From Quisquiliibacterium sp. (GTDB lineage: Bacteria; Pseudomonadota; Gammaproteobacteria; Burkholderiales; Burkholderiaceae_E): a DNA stretch of 8,276 nucleotides. The DNA lies in contig JAURMJ010000347.1 of NCBI GenBank assembly GCA_030830765.1, positions 1 to 8,276 of the forward strand. Reading direction: 5' to 3'. Position numbers and translations under genes: made by a program. Numbering within the stretch: the first letter of the stretch is position 1; each line of letters begins with the position of its first letter. This document shows, piece after piece, positions 1 through 7,486 of the stretch. The notes beneath the pieces were generated by a model. It did no database searches. It was not told the origin of the DNA and worked only from the letters and a program-made list of their open reading frames with translations.

Positions 1-2330
1 CCATCGACTGGAGTCGCGAAGTCGCGGCCTGCGACCCCAAGTACTACAAATGGAACCAGTGGTTGTTCCTGCAGATGCTCGAGCGTGGCATCGCCTATCG
101 CAAGACGCAGGTCGTGAACTGGGATCCGATCGACCAGACTGTGCTGGCCAACGAACAGGTCATCGACGGACGCGGCTGGCGCACCGGTGCACTCGTTGAA
201 AAGCGTGAAATCCCCGGCTACTACCTGAAGATCACCGACTACGCGGGCGAACTGCTCGATGCCGTCGAGAACGATCTGCAAGGTTGGCCCGACCGTGTCC
301 GCACGATGCAGTCAAACTGGATTGGCAAATCGACCGGTGTGCGCTTTGCATTCCCGCATGACATCCGCAACACCGCTGCCCCTGGCAGCGATGGCGCACT
401 GGTTGGCGATGGGCGTCTGTACGTCTTTACCACCCGAGCCGACACGATCATGGGCGTGACGTTTGTGGCCGTCGCCCCGGAGCATCCGCTGGCCACCGAG
501 GCGGCCGCGCGGGACGCTCGCGTGGCCAAGTTCGTCGACAAGGCCAGACAGGGGTCAGTCATGGAAGCCGATCTGGCAACCATGGAAAAGGATGGCGTGC
601 CCACCGGGCTGTTCGTCAAGCACCCGCTCTCAGGCGAGCAGGTCGAGGTCTGGGTCGGCAACTATGTGCTGATGAGCTATGGCGATGGCGCGGTAATGGG
701 CGTGCCCGCGCATGATGAACGTGACTTTGCCTTCGCGCGCAAATTCGGCCTGCCGATCAGGCAGGTCATCGATGTCGACGGCCAGGAATTTTCCGACCAG
801 GCCTGGCAGACCTGGTATGAGGAAAAAGGTGCGGGCAAGTGCATCAACTCCGGCAAATACGACGGACTGGGCTTGTCAGACGCCATCGATGCGATTGCGG
901 CTGATGTGGAAAAGCTCGGCCTGGGCGAGAAAAAGATCCAGTGGCGTCTGCGTGACTGGGGCATCTCGCGCCAGCGCTACTGGGGTACCCCGATCCCGAT
1001 CATTCATTGCGACGACTGCGGTCCGGTGCCCGTGCCCTATGATCAGTTGCCGGTCGTGCTCCCCGAAGATCTGGTGCCGGATGGCAGCGGCAACCCGCTG
1101 AACAAGGCCGAAGGTTTCCTGTCCTGCAGGTGCCCGCAGTGTGACAAACCGGCACGGCGTGAAACCGACACGATGGACACCTTCATCGATTCGTCCTGGT
1201 ACTACATGCGCTACTGCTCGCCGGACAGCGAGAACGGGATGGTCGATGCGCGCAATGATTACTGGATGCCGATGGACCAGTACATCGGTGGCATTGAACA
1301 CGCAGTGCTCCACCTGCTGTACGCACGGTTCTGGACCAAGGTGATGCGTGACATCCATGGCCATTTCCCCGGCGATGCCAATCGGGGCCTGGTCCAATTC
1401 GATGAGCCTTTTACCCGCCTGCTTTGTCAGGGCATGGTGCTCAACCACATTTATCAGCGCAAAAACGAACGCGGTGGCATCGAGTATTTCTGGCCCGATG
1501 ATGTCGAGAACACCTTCGATGAGAACGGTCGCATCAACGGCGCCCTTCTGAAGTCCGATGGCAGTGCGATCGAATATGCCGGCGTCGGCACGATGTCAAA
1601 GAGCAAGAACAATGGCGTCGACCCGCAGGAGCTGATCGACCGCTACGGCGCCGATACCGCGCGCCTGTTCGTGATGTTCGCAAGCCCACCCGAGCAGACG
1701 CTCGAATGGTCGGGAGCCGGTGTCGAGGGTGCGCATCGTTTCCTGCGCCGGGTCTGGCAGTACGCTGCCAATCAGTCCGAGCTGCTTGCATCCCATACAC
1801 AGGCGCTTGATCCGAAGTCGCTGGATGCGGCGCAAAAGGCGCTGCGCCTTGAGATTCACTCGGTCCTCAAGCAGGCCAACTATGACTACCAACGGCTGCA
1901 GTACAACACCGTTGTATCGGCAGGCATGAAGATGCTCAACGCGCTGGAGTCGGCCAAGCTGCCGGCCTCACCGCAGTCGGCCGCTACCGTGCGCGAGTGT
2001 CTGTCGATCCTGCTGCGTGTGCTCAATCCGGTAGTGCCGCATATCACGCATTCGCTTTGGAACGAGCTGGGCTACGCGACGGCACAGGGTGACCTGCTCG
2101 ATGCCCCCTGGCCCGAGGTCGACGAAGGTGCGCTGATCCAGGATGAGATCGAACTGGTGCTGCAGATCAACGGTAAGGTGCGGGGCGCAGTCAAGGTTGC
2201 CGCCGATGCCGACAACAAGAGTATCGAAGCCGCTGCGCTGGCCACCGAGGCCTTTGCGCGCATCGCCGAGGGACGCCCGGCGCGTAAAGTAATCGTCGTT
2301 CCAGGTCGTCTGGTGAACGTAGTCGTCTGA
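1..2330 (+). CDS. leuS: Leucyl-tRNA synthetase, 3' part (N-terminus outside window)
   Basis: Class Ia synthetase that charges tRNA-Leu with leucine in the cytoplasm and edits mischarged tRNA. The reading frame is open from base 3 (first residues [10 protein letters not shown]), so the TTG at 63 is internal and not the start. About 775 residues are present; E. coli LeuRS has about 860, so the missing part holds the HIGH-type ATP motif. Visible in order: [13 protein letters not shown] (about 129-170); the CP1 editing domain with TTRADT (429-446) and VPAHDERD, whose last Asp (723-725) aligns with the editing Asp345 of E. coli; a Cys cluster (CDDC at 1008-1019, CRCPQC at 1125-1142); RETDTMDTF; the KMSKS loop, read as TMSKS (1590-1604); the anticodon-binding domain; and a C-terminal domain ending in the usual [15 protein letters not shown]. 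The TGA stop shares its A with the lptE ATG. Identification is secure. Confidence 0.98.
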   Translation, partial: IDWSREVAACDPKYYKWNQWLFLQMLERGIAYRKTQVVNWDPIDQTVLANEQVIDGRGWRTGALVEKREIPGYYLKITDYAGELLDAVENDLQGWPDRVRTMQSNWIGKSTGVRFAFPHDIRNTAAPGSDGALVGDGRLYVFTTRADTIMGVTFVAVAPEHPLATEAAARDARVAKFVDKARQGSVMEADLATMEKDGVPTGLFVKHPLSGEQVEVWVGNYVLMSYGDGAVMGVPAHDERDFAFARKFGLPIRQVIDVDGQEFSDQAWQTWYEEKGAGKCINSGKYDGLGLSDAIDAIAADVEKLGLGEKKIQWRLRDWGISRQRYWGTPIPIIHCDDCGPVPVPYDQLPVVLPEDLVPDGSGNPLNKAEGFLSCRCPQCDKPARRETDTMDTFIDSSWYYMRYCSPDSENGMVDARNDYWMPMDQYIGGIEHAVLHLLYARFWTKVMRDIHGHFPGDANRGLVQFDEPFTRLLCQGMVLNHIYQRKNERGGIEYFWPDDVENTFDENGRINGALLKSDGSAIEYAGVGTMSKSKNNGVDPQELIDRYGADTARLFVMFASPPEQTLEWSGAGVEGAHRFLRRVWQYAANQSELLASHTQALDPKSLDAAQKALRLEIHSVLKQANYDYQRLQYNTVVSAGMKMLNALESAKLPASPQSAATVRECLSILLRVLNPVVPHITHSLWNELGYATAQGDLLDAPWPEVDEGALIQDEIELVLQINGKVRGAVKVAADADNKSIEAAALATEAFARIAEGRPARKVIVVPGRLVNVVV

Positions 2331-2851
2331 TGAAACCACGGCTGACGCTCCTCACGCCCGGGCGTCGCGCGCTGCTGGCGGCACTTGCAGCCGGCACGCT
2401 GGGAGCCGTCACTGGTTGTGGATTCAAGCTCAAGGGCGAGGAAAATTTTTCCTTCCAGACGCTGTACCTGAATGTCGACGAACGCTCCCCGGTCGGCCTT
2501 GAATTTCGTCGACTGCTGCGCACAAATTCCCGCCTGAAGATCGTCAGGCAGCCAGAGCAGGGAGCGGTACGGGTCGATATCGTTCGCGAGCTTCGGGAAA
2601 AACAGATTGTCAGCTTCTCGGCTGCAGGCCGCCCTCGCGAGTATCAGCTGCGTCTGCGGATCGTCTTTCGGGTGTCGGATCAGAAAGGGGCCGAGCTGAT
2701 CCCAACGACTGAGGTGATCCAGCGACGGGAGATCACGACCAGCGACACTCAGCTGATGTCCAAGGAACAGGAAGACGTCATCATGTTCCGTGAAATGCAA
2801 GCTGATATTGTCCAGCAGTTGATTCTTCGTCTAGCTGCAATTCGCCTGTAG
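2330..2851 (+). CDS. lptE: LPS-assembly outer-membrane lipoprotein LptE
   Basis: Predicted partner and plug of the LptD beta-barrel, which inserts lipopolysaccharide into the outer leaflet of the outer membrane. The 173-residue product is near the usual family size (E. coli about 193). It begins with a lipoprotein signal: a basic n-region with Arg12-Arg13, a hydrophobic stretch of about residues 14-28, then the lipobox VTGC with acylated Cys30 (codon 2417-2419), followed by GFKLKG, matching the CGF-L-G start typical of mature LptE. Residue 31 is Gly, not Asp, so no inner-membrane retention signal is seen. The remainder, with REYQLRLRIVFRV and a MFREMQADIVQQLILRL C-terminal helix, fits the LptE fold. 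The ATG overlaps the leuS stop by one base and has only a weak upstream GGTGA, so coupled translation is likely. The leuS-lptE-holA order, shared with E. coli, supports the call. Confidence 0.93.
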   Translation: MKPRLTLLTPGRRALLAALAAGTLGAVTGCGFKLKGEENFSFQTLYLNVDERSPVGLEFRRLLRTNSRLKIVRQPEQGAVRVDIVRELREKQIVSFSAAGRPREYQLRLRIVFRVSDQKGAELIPTTEVIQRREITTSDTQLMSKEQEDVIMFREMQADIVQQLILRLAAIRL

Positions 2852-2860
2852 TGTTGGGTC

Positions 2861-2864
2861 GAGG
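2861..2864 (+). promoter_or_regulatory. Probable ribosome binding site of holA (GAGG)
   Basis: GAGG lies 11 bases before the holA ATG in the 24-base gap after lptE, the longest intergenic stretch in the window. The spacing is slightly long. holA is the only gene here with its own clear untranslated leader; the gap holds no convincing promoter or terminator. Confidence 0.5.
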
Positions 2865-2875
2865 CGCAATTTAGA

Positions 2876-3895
2876 ATGCAGATCAGACTGGAAGCTCTCG
2901 ACACTGCGCTGCGCAAGGAGATTGCGCCGATCAGCTGGGTCCATGGCGACGAGCCGCTGCTGCGCATCGAGGCAACCGACCACTTGCGGGCCGCAATGCG
3001 TCAGTCCGGCTTTCAGGAACGCGAAGTCTTCAATGTCGAACGCGGGTTCAAGGTCGATGCTTTGCTGGCCGAAACCCAGGCCCTGTCACTGTTTGCGTCC
3101 AGCCGCATCATCGAGCTGCGCCTGAACGGCAAGCCCACCAAGGAATTGGGCGCAGCGCTCGGGCAGGCTGCGGCAACGCTGGACGCCTCAACCCGCATTC
3201 TGTTGTCTGGGCCGCGTCTGGATCGGGCGACCACCGAGACCGCCTGGTTCCGTGAACTTGACCGTCATGCGCTGATTGTTCCGGTCTACCCGATCGAGCG
3301 CGCAAAGCTGCCGCAATGGATTGCGCAGCGTCTGGGCCGTCAGAATCAGAAAGCAGACCCGCAGACACTGGACTTTCTTGCTGAACGCGTCGAGGGCAAT
3401 CTGCTGGCCGCCCACCAGGAAATTCGCAAACTCGGTCTGCTTTTCAGCGAGGGCCCGTTACCTGCTGATGGCGTGCGCGAAGCCGTATTGAATGTCGCGC
3501 GCTACGACGCCTTCGGACTGGCTGATGCGATGCTGGCCGGTGACATCGCACGCACGTTGCGCACCCTTGAAGGTTTGCGCGCCGAAGGCGAAGCGCCTCC
3601 ACTGGTACTCTGGGCGCTGGGCGATGCAATCCGCAATCTGGCCAGACTCTCGGAAGGTCGGGCAAGCGGGCGGGCTCCCGCGTCCATGATGCGCGAACTG
3701 CGCATCTTCGGTCCGCGCGAGGCGCTCTACCAGCGAGCGCTGCAGCGCCTTGATGCCGGACGCCTTGAACGCGCGCTGCAGGCTGCGGCCGGGATCGATA
3801 GAATCGCCAAGGGAATCAGCCCGGGCGATGCCTGGTCCGAGATGATGTCGCTTGCGACCTCACTGGCCGGCGCGCCCTCTCTCGCAGGAAACTGA
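2876..3895 (+). CDS. holA: DNA polymerase III delta subunit
   Basis: The delta subunit is the wrench of the clamp loader: it opens the beta sliding clamp so that it can be loaded on primed DNA during chromosome replication. The 339-residue product is close to the E. coli length (343). The N-terminal AAA+-like domain shows the family segment WVHGDEPLL (residues 21-29), which occupies the P-loop place without a working Walker A, as is normal for delta. Further on come FNVERGF, the RIIELRL strand, a middle region with [22 protein letters not shown], and the [12 protein letters not shown] motif (from Arg209) opening the collar domain with [19 protein letters not shown]. The ATG follows a GAGG by 11 bases. 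The stop is separated from the proA GTG by a single base. It follows lptE exactly as in E. coli, where nadD comes next; here proA does. Confidence 0.96.
   Translation: MQIRLEALDTALRKEIAPISWVHGDEPLLRIEATDHLRAAMRQSGFQEREVFNVERGFKVDALLAETQALSLFASSRIIELRLNGKPTKELGAALGQAAATLDASTRILLSGPRLDRATTETAWFRELDRHALIVPVYPIERAKLPQWIAQRLGRQNQKADPQTLDFLAERVEGNLLAAHQEIRKLGLLFSEGPLPADGVREAVLNVARYDAFGLADAMLAGDIARTLRTLEGLRAEGEAPPLVLWALGDAIRNLARLSEGRASGRAPASMMRELRIFGPREALYQRALQRLDAGRLERALQAAAGIDRIAKGISPGDAWSEMMSLATSLAGAPSLAGN
3886..3889 (+). promoter_or_regulatory. Ribosome binding site fixing the proA GTG start (AGGA)
   Basis: AGGA sits 7 bases before the GTG at 3897, inside the last codons of holA. It supports GTG 3897 as the proA start over the in-frame TTG at 3852, which would overlap holA by 44 bases and add 15 residues without family resemblance. 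Confidence 0.65.
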
Positions 3896-3896
3896 A

Positions 3897-5180
3897 GTGG
3901 ACAAGCAAGCGATCGATATTCCCCTTTATGTGGCCGATCTGGGCCACCGGGCCCGGACCGCCAGTCGGCAGATGGCACGCGCAGACACGCGAGCAAAAGA
4001 TCGAGCTCTGCTGGCGACGGCTGCGGCGATCCGCCGGGATGCACAGGCTCTCAAAGAGGCCAATGAGCATGATCTGGCAGCGGCCCGGGCAGCCGGAGAG
4101 GATTCAGCCTTTGTGGATCGGCTCGCCCTGACCGATAAGGTCATCGAATCGATGGCCACTGGTCTTGAACAGATCGCCATGCTGCCGGACCCGATCGGCG
4201 AGATCACCGATCTGCGCTTTCGTCCGACCGGCATTCAGGTCGGACGTATGCGCGTTCCGCTCGGCGTGATCGGCATCATCTATGAATCACGTCCGAATGT
4301 GACGATCGACGCAGCCGGTCTGTGCATCAAGTCGGGCAACGCAACGATCCTCCGGGGCGGCTCCGAGGCGATTCACAGCAACCAGGCACTGGCCGCACTG
4401 ATTCGTGAAGGGCTGAGCAGTGCAGGTCTGCCTCAGGACGCGGTGCAGGTCATTGAAACCACCGATCGCGCGGCGGTCGGCGAACTGATCACCAGCCCGC
4501 AGTATGTCGACGTGATCGTACCGCGGGGCGGCAAATCGCTGATCGAACGCATCTCGCGTGATGCCAAGGTGCCCACGATCAAGCACCTGGACGGCATCTG
4601 CCATGTGTTCATCGACGCAGCCGCCGACCTGGACAAGGCCATCGTCATCGCGGACAACGCCAAGACGCAGCGCTATTCGCCGTGCAATACGATGGAAACT
4701 CTGCTCGTCGATGCGCCGGTCGCCCCTCAGGTCTTGCCTGCGCTGTGCAGGATCTACGTGGATAAACAGGTGGAACTGCGCGGCGACGAAGTCACTCGCC
4801 AGATCCTGACCGAGGCATCCATTGACTGCAAAGCCGCTACCGAGGAAGACTGGCACACCGAGTATCTGGCCCCGATCCTGTCCATCCGGATTGTCGATGG
4901 CATTGACGCCGCGATCGAGCACATCAATACCTACGGCTCAAACCATACCGACTCGATCGTGACCGAAGACTACTCCCGTGCGATGCGATTCCTGCGTGAG
5001 GTCGACTCGTCATCCGTGATGGTCAACGCATCAACCCGCTTCGCAGATGGTTTCGAATTCGGTCTGGGCGCCGAGATCGGCATCTCCACCGACAAGCTGC
5101 ATGCCCGCGGCCCGGTCGGTCTTGAGGGCCTGACTTCGCTGAAATACGTCGTGCTCGGATCCGGTCAGGTGCGCCAATGA
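3897..5180 (+). CDS. proA: Gamma-glutamyl phosphate reductase (glutamate-5-semialdehyde dehydrogenase)
   Basis: Catalyses the second step of proline synthesis: NADPH-dependent reduction of gamma-glutamyl phosphate, made by ProB, to glutamate-5-semialdehyde. With the GTG start the protein has 427 residues (E. coli ProA 417). It belongs to the aldehyde dehydrogenase superfamily. Family marks are [20 protein letters not shown] (from Tyr129, dinucleotide-binding region), [10 protein letters not shown], the catalytic cysteine in [10 protein letters not shown] (Cys263, codon 4683-4685), [29 protein letters not shown] (from Gly385) and the ending [18 protein letters not shown] 3897 was chosen because it follows an AGGA at 7 bases and lies one base after the holA stop. 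proB is not adjacent, unlike the E. coli proBA operon; many betaproteobacteria carry proB elsewhere, near obgE. The stop overlaps the next gene as ATGA. Confidence 0.96.
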   Translation: MDKQAIDIPLYVADLGHRARTASRQMARADTRAKDRALLATAAAIRRDAQALKEANEHDLAAARAAGEDSAFVDRLALTDKVIESMATGLEQIAMLPDPIGEITDLRFRPTGIQVGRMRVPLGVIGIIYESRPNVTIDAAGLCIKSGNATILRGGSEAIHSNQALAALIREGLSSAGLPQDAVQVIETTDRAAVGELITSPQYVDVIVPRGGKSLIERISRDAKVPTIKHLDGICHVFIDAAADLDKAIVIADNAKTQRYSPCNTMETLLVDAPVAPQVLPALCRIYVDKQVELRGDEVTRQILTEASIDCKAATEEDWHTEYLAPILSIRIVDGIDAAIEHINTYGSNHTDSIVTEDYSRAMRFLREVDSSSVMVNASTRFADGFEFGLGAEIGISTDKLHARGPVGLEGLTSLKYVVLGSGQVRQ

Positions 5181-5611
5181 GCAGCGGCTACCTCTGGGTC
5201 AAGACCCTGCACCTGTTGTTCCTGATCAGCTGGTTCGCGGGTCTGTTTTACTTGCCGCGCCTCTTCGTGAATCTGGCCTTGGTGCCGCAAGACTCGCAGG
5301 CCGAGCGTGAACGGCTGCTGCTGATGGGGCGCAAGCTGTACCGCTTCATGCTGCCGCTGATGGTGCTCACGCTGGTCTTCGGACTGTGGCTGTGGATCGG
5401 CTATGGTGTCGGCAAGGGTGCCGGCTGGATGCACGCCAAGCTTGCAATCGTGATCGTACTGCTTGGCTTTCACCATGGTTGTGGACGCCTGCTCAAGAAG
5501 TTCGCCGCGGGCGCCAACACGCGCTCACATATCTGGTACCGCTGGTTCAACGAGATTCCCACAATCGCGTTGCTACTGACCCTCATTCTTGTTGTCATAA
5601 AGCCCTTCTGA
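5177..5611 (+). CDS. hemJ: HemJ/CopD-like four-helix membrane protein, probable protoporphyrinogen IX oxidase
   Basis: A 144-residue inner-membrane protein of the UPF0093 (HemJ) group, often labelled CopD family. HemJ oxidises protoporphyrinogen IX to protoporphyrin IX, the penultimate step of haem synthesis. Four hydrophobic segments are visible: about residues 5-27, 53-78, 86-101 and 121-141. Family marks are [25 protein letters not shown] near the N-terminus (with His12), the [20 protein letters not shown] segment, GWMHAKL, and the NEIPT near the start of the last helix with the K-P end. The ATG overlaps the proA stop as ATGA, and AGGT lies 6 bases upstream (5167-5170). A one-base gap separates it from the next gene. 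Membership of the family is well supported by sequence; the haem role rests on family knowledge and depends on whether the genome lacks HemG and HemY. The alternative is an uncharacterised membrane protein of the same family. Confidence 0.75.
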   Translation: MSSGYLWVKTLHLLFLISWFAGLFYLPRLFVNLALVPQDSQAERERLLLMGRKLYRFMLPLMVLTLVFGLWLWIGYGVGKGAGWMHAKLAIVIVLLGFHHGCGRLLKKFAAGANTRSHIWYRWFNEIPTIALLLTLILVVIKPF

Positions 5612-5612
5612 C

Positions 5613-6215
5613 ATGGAAAAAACCGTCGACTACTTCATGAGCCCGGGCTCACCATGGACCTTCCTCGGTCATGGCCGTCTGCGCGAGATCTGCGCCCTGC
5701 ACAATGCCACGATCCGGATCAAGCCGATTGATGTCGGTGCCAAAGTGTTTCCCATCTCGGGAGGCCTGCCGCTGCCGAAGCGCGCGCCGCAGCGCCAGGC
5801 CTACCGGCTCGTCGAACTTGAGCGCTGGCGCAAGCTGCGCGGCGTTGCGCTGAACCTGAAGCCAAAGTTCTTCCCTGCTCCGGTCGACGACCCTTGTCGA
5901 CTGATCATCGCTGCAGACCAATTGCATGGTCAGGACGCAGCAATGAAGCTGGCCGGCAACCTGATGCAGGCGATGTGGGTCCAGGAACGGGATCTTGCCG
6001 ATACGAAGACCGTGCGAGCAATCGTTCACGAGTCGGGGCTGGAGGTCGACCCGCTGTATTTGCAGATCCCACAGACCCATCAGACCTTCGATGCCTACAC
6101 GCAGGAGGCAATCGACCGCGGCGTGTTCGGTGTTCCCTGGTATGTCTTCAATGATGAGCCATTCTGGGGTCAGGATCGGCTTGAATTCCTCGAGCGCGCG
6201 CTCGAAGCCGCTTGA
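5613..6215 (+). CDS. DsbA-fold protein of the 2-hydroxychromene-2-carboxylate isomerase / kappa-GST family
   Basis: A 200-residue thioredoxin/DsbA-fold protein without a signal peptide, so cytoplasmic. The N-terminus VDYFMSPGSPWTFLG aligns with the start of HCCA isomerases (VDFYFDF-SP--YLA), placing Ser13 where those enzymes and kappa-class glutathione transferases have their catalytic serine. There is no CxxC pair, so it is not a classic disulfide oxidoreductase. Other marks are the helical PLPKRAPQRQAYRLVELERW with LNLKPKFFP, and the late GVFGVPWYVFN, whose Pro175 would be the cis-proline of the fold, followed by FWGQDRLEFLERAL. The known reaction of characterised relatives is glutathione-dependent isomerisation in naphthalene breakdown, but no aromatic-degradation gene is near, so the substrate is unknown. 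It starts one base after the hemJ-like stop with no strong ribosome binding site, and its stop overlaps the next gene's TTG. Confidence 0.82.
   Translation: MEKTVDYFMSPGSPWTFLGHGRLREICALHNATIRIKPIDVGAKVFPISGGLPLPKRAPQRQAYRLVELERWRKLRGVALNLKPKFFPAPVDDPCRLIIAADQLHGQDAAMKLAGNLMQAMWVQERDLADTKTVRAIVHESGLEVDPLYLQIPQTHQTFDAYTQEAIDRGVFGVPWYVFNDEPFWGQDRLEFLERALEAA
6190..6205. repeat. 16-base perfect palindrome just before the methyltransferase start
   Basis: TCGAGCGCGCGCTCGA is its own reverse complement. It lies in the last codons of the isomerase-like gene and ends 6 bases before the TTG at 6212. The amino acids encoded (L-E-R-A-L-E-A) are an ordinary helix, so the symmetry may be an accident of GC-rich codons. 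In RNA the centre would have to open as a loop, leaving a stem of about 6 pairs that covers the upstream region of the start. Confidence 0.5.
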
Positions 6216-7486
6216 AGCCCGCGACTTCGGGCCGCGGCCCCGAATCCACCGACCTTGAGCAGTTTTTCTCCCCGTGTCCGCGAGGGCTTGAACCGGCTTT
6301 GGCGGCCGAGCTCAACGCGCTGGGCGCGCAGCAGGTTCGCGAGAGCCATGGCGGGGTTGCGTTCTGCGGCATGCGACCGCTCGCCTGGAAGACCAATCTG
6401 CAGTCGCGGATCGCCAGCCGGGTTTTACTGCAGGTTGCCAAAGGACGTTACCGCGACGACGACGACCTGTACCGCTTGGCCAACCGCGTCGAATGGGAGC
6501 GCTGGTTCGGCGTTGATCACACGCTGCGCATCGATATCAATGCAATCCGTTCACCGTTGCGCAGCCTGAATTTTGCAACCCTGCGTTTTAAAGATGGAAT
6601 CGTTGATCGCTTCCGCACGCGTACCGGCAATCGCCCATCCATTGATACCAATACGCCCGATGTGCGGGTCTTCGCCTTTCTTCAGGATCGCGAGGCACTG
6701 CTCTATCTGGACCTGAGCGGTGAGCCACTGTTCAAGCGCGGCTGGCGCAGTGAGCGCGACGACAAGGGACAGGCACCGATCAAGGAAAATCTCGCCGCCG
6801 GACTGCTGGCACTGGCTGGCTGGTCGCCACAACGCGCGCTGTATGACCCGTTTTGTGGTTCAGGCACGATCGCCATCGAGGCGGCCCAGCAGGCACTGGG
6901 CATCGCACCTGGACTGGCTCGTGAATTCGGCTTTGAGAAACTTTTCGATTTTGATGCCCGTGGCTGGCGGGCCATTCGCACGCAAGCTCTCGACACAGCA
7001 AATCGTCTCAGCGAGCAGGCACAGGCAACGCTTCACGCCACAGACGAACGAAGCGCATCGGGGCGGTTGTTGATCGCAGCCAGTGATATCGATCCGGTCG
7101 CGATCGATCAGACTCGCCAGAATGCTCGCCGGGCCGGGATTCCCGACGGCATCATCCAGACCAGCATCCGTGATGCGGCCCGCATCAGGTCCCCTTTCGA
7201 GCAAGCCGGACTGATCGTCTCGAATCCGCCCTATGGCGAACGGATCGGCCTGGAGGAAGTGGACGGAGCTGACTGGAGCACGATCGGGCAGACGCTACGC
7301 GAACACTTCGGCGGCTGGCAGGCCTGGTTGCTGACCAGCGACCCGCAACTGCCGCGCAAACTCGGTATGCGCGAACGCCGCCGTGCGCCCTTGTTCAACG
7401 GCGCGATCGAATGCCGGCTGTTCGGCTTCGAGATCTTCGCGCCGGGCGAAATCAAACCACGTCGAGGTGCTCAATCCCGCGATTAA
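6212..7486 (+). CDS. rlmL: THUMP-domain class I SAM-dependent rRNA methyltransferase (RlmL-like)
   Basis: Predicted to methylate the N2 of a guanine in 23S rRNA (m2G2445 in E. coli), by family resemblance to the N-terminal half of E. coli RlmKL (YcbY) and to B. subtilis YpsC. The 424-residue product has, in order: the ferredoxin-like start FFSPCPRGLEPALAAEL (from about residue 18), a THUMP region (about 55-160) with RYRDDDDLYRLA, the RGWR/KENLAAGLLALAGW segment, SAM motif I DPFCGSGTIAIEAA (from Asp212), ASDIDPVAID, and the catalytic NPPYGERIG (from Asn338). It lacks the second methyltransferase domain (RlmK) of the 702-residue E. coli fusion. The TTG at 6212 overlaps the previous stop as TTGA. 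An in-frame stop at 6182 and the absence of a later ATG/GTG/TTG before the conserved domain make TTG nearly forced, although ATT 6185 is also open. The 3' end overlaps pilU by 35 bases. Confidence 0.88.
   Translation: MKPATSGRGPESTDLEQFFSPCPRGLEPALAAELNALGAQQVRESHGGVAFCGMRPLAWKTNLQSRIASRVLLQVAKGRYRDDDDLYRLANRVEWERWFGVDHTLRIDINAIRSPLRSLNFATLRFKDGIVDRFRTRTGNRPSIDTNTPDVRVFAFLQDREALLYLDLSGEPLFKRGWRSERDDKGQAPIKENLAAGLLALAGWSPQRALYDPFCGSGTIAIEAAQQALGIAPGLAREFGFEKLFDFDARGWRAIRTQALDTANRLSEQAQATLHATDERSASGRLLIAASDIDPVAIDQTRQNARRAGIPDGIIQTSIRDAARIRSPFEQAGLIVSNPPYGERIGLEEVDGADWSTIGQTLREHFGGWQAWLLTSDPQLPRKLGMRERRRAPLFNGAIECRLFGFEIFAPGEIKPRRGAQSRD
6226..6244 (+). repeat. Inverted repeat just inside the methyltransferase start
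   Basis: TTCGGG (6226-6231) and CCCGAA (6239-6244) can form a 6-pair stem around a 7-base loop. It begins 14 bases after the TTG start, within the non-conserved first 15 codons of the gene. Such a stem could slow initiation or be opened by ribosomes arriving from the upstream gene. No function is shown by the sequence. Confidence 0.4.

Noticed and set aside
63..65. TTG as the start of leuS
   Set aside because: The frame is open to the window's left edge and the residues before it ([10 protein letters not shown]...YYKWNQW) are conserved LeuRS sequence.
876..1448. Open antisense frame of 190 codons opposite leuS
   Set aside because: It lies fully opposite a secure conserved gene, is His/Arg/Val-rich with no recognisable domain, and has no supporting start signals; such frames are common in GC-rich genes.
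2072..2800. Open antisense frame of 242 codons opposite the leuS end and lptE
   Set aside because: It crosses two confidently assigned genes, shows no family motif, and its composition looks like a reverse-strand shadow.
2852..2875. TTTAGAAT before holA as a possible -10 promoter element
   Set aside because: No reasonable -35 element lies at 16-18 bases, and the hexamer would overlap the start codon itself; the gap is too short for a convincing promoter.
4287..4922. Open antisense frame of 211 codons opposite proA
   Set aside because: Long only because proA has few codons that give reverse-strand stops; no domain is recognisable.
5613..6215. Thiol-disulfide oxidoreductase (DsbA) function
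   Set aside because: No CxxC pair and no signal peptide are present; a Ser occupies the catalytic place, as in HCCA isomerases and kappa GSTs.
6454..6465. Four tandem GAC codons as a simple repeat
   Set aside because: They encode the acidic part of the RYRDDDDLYRLA segment, a conserved acidic position of RlmL-like proteins, so protein function explains them.
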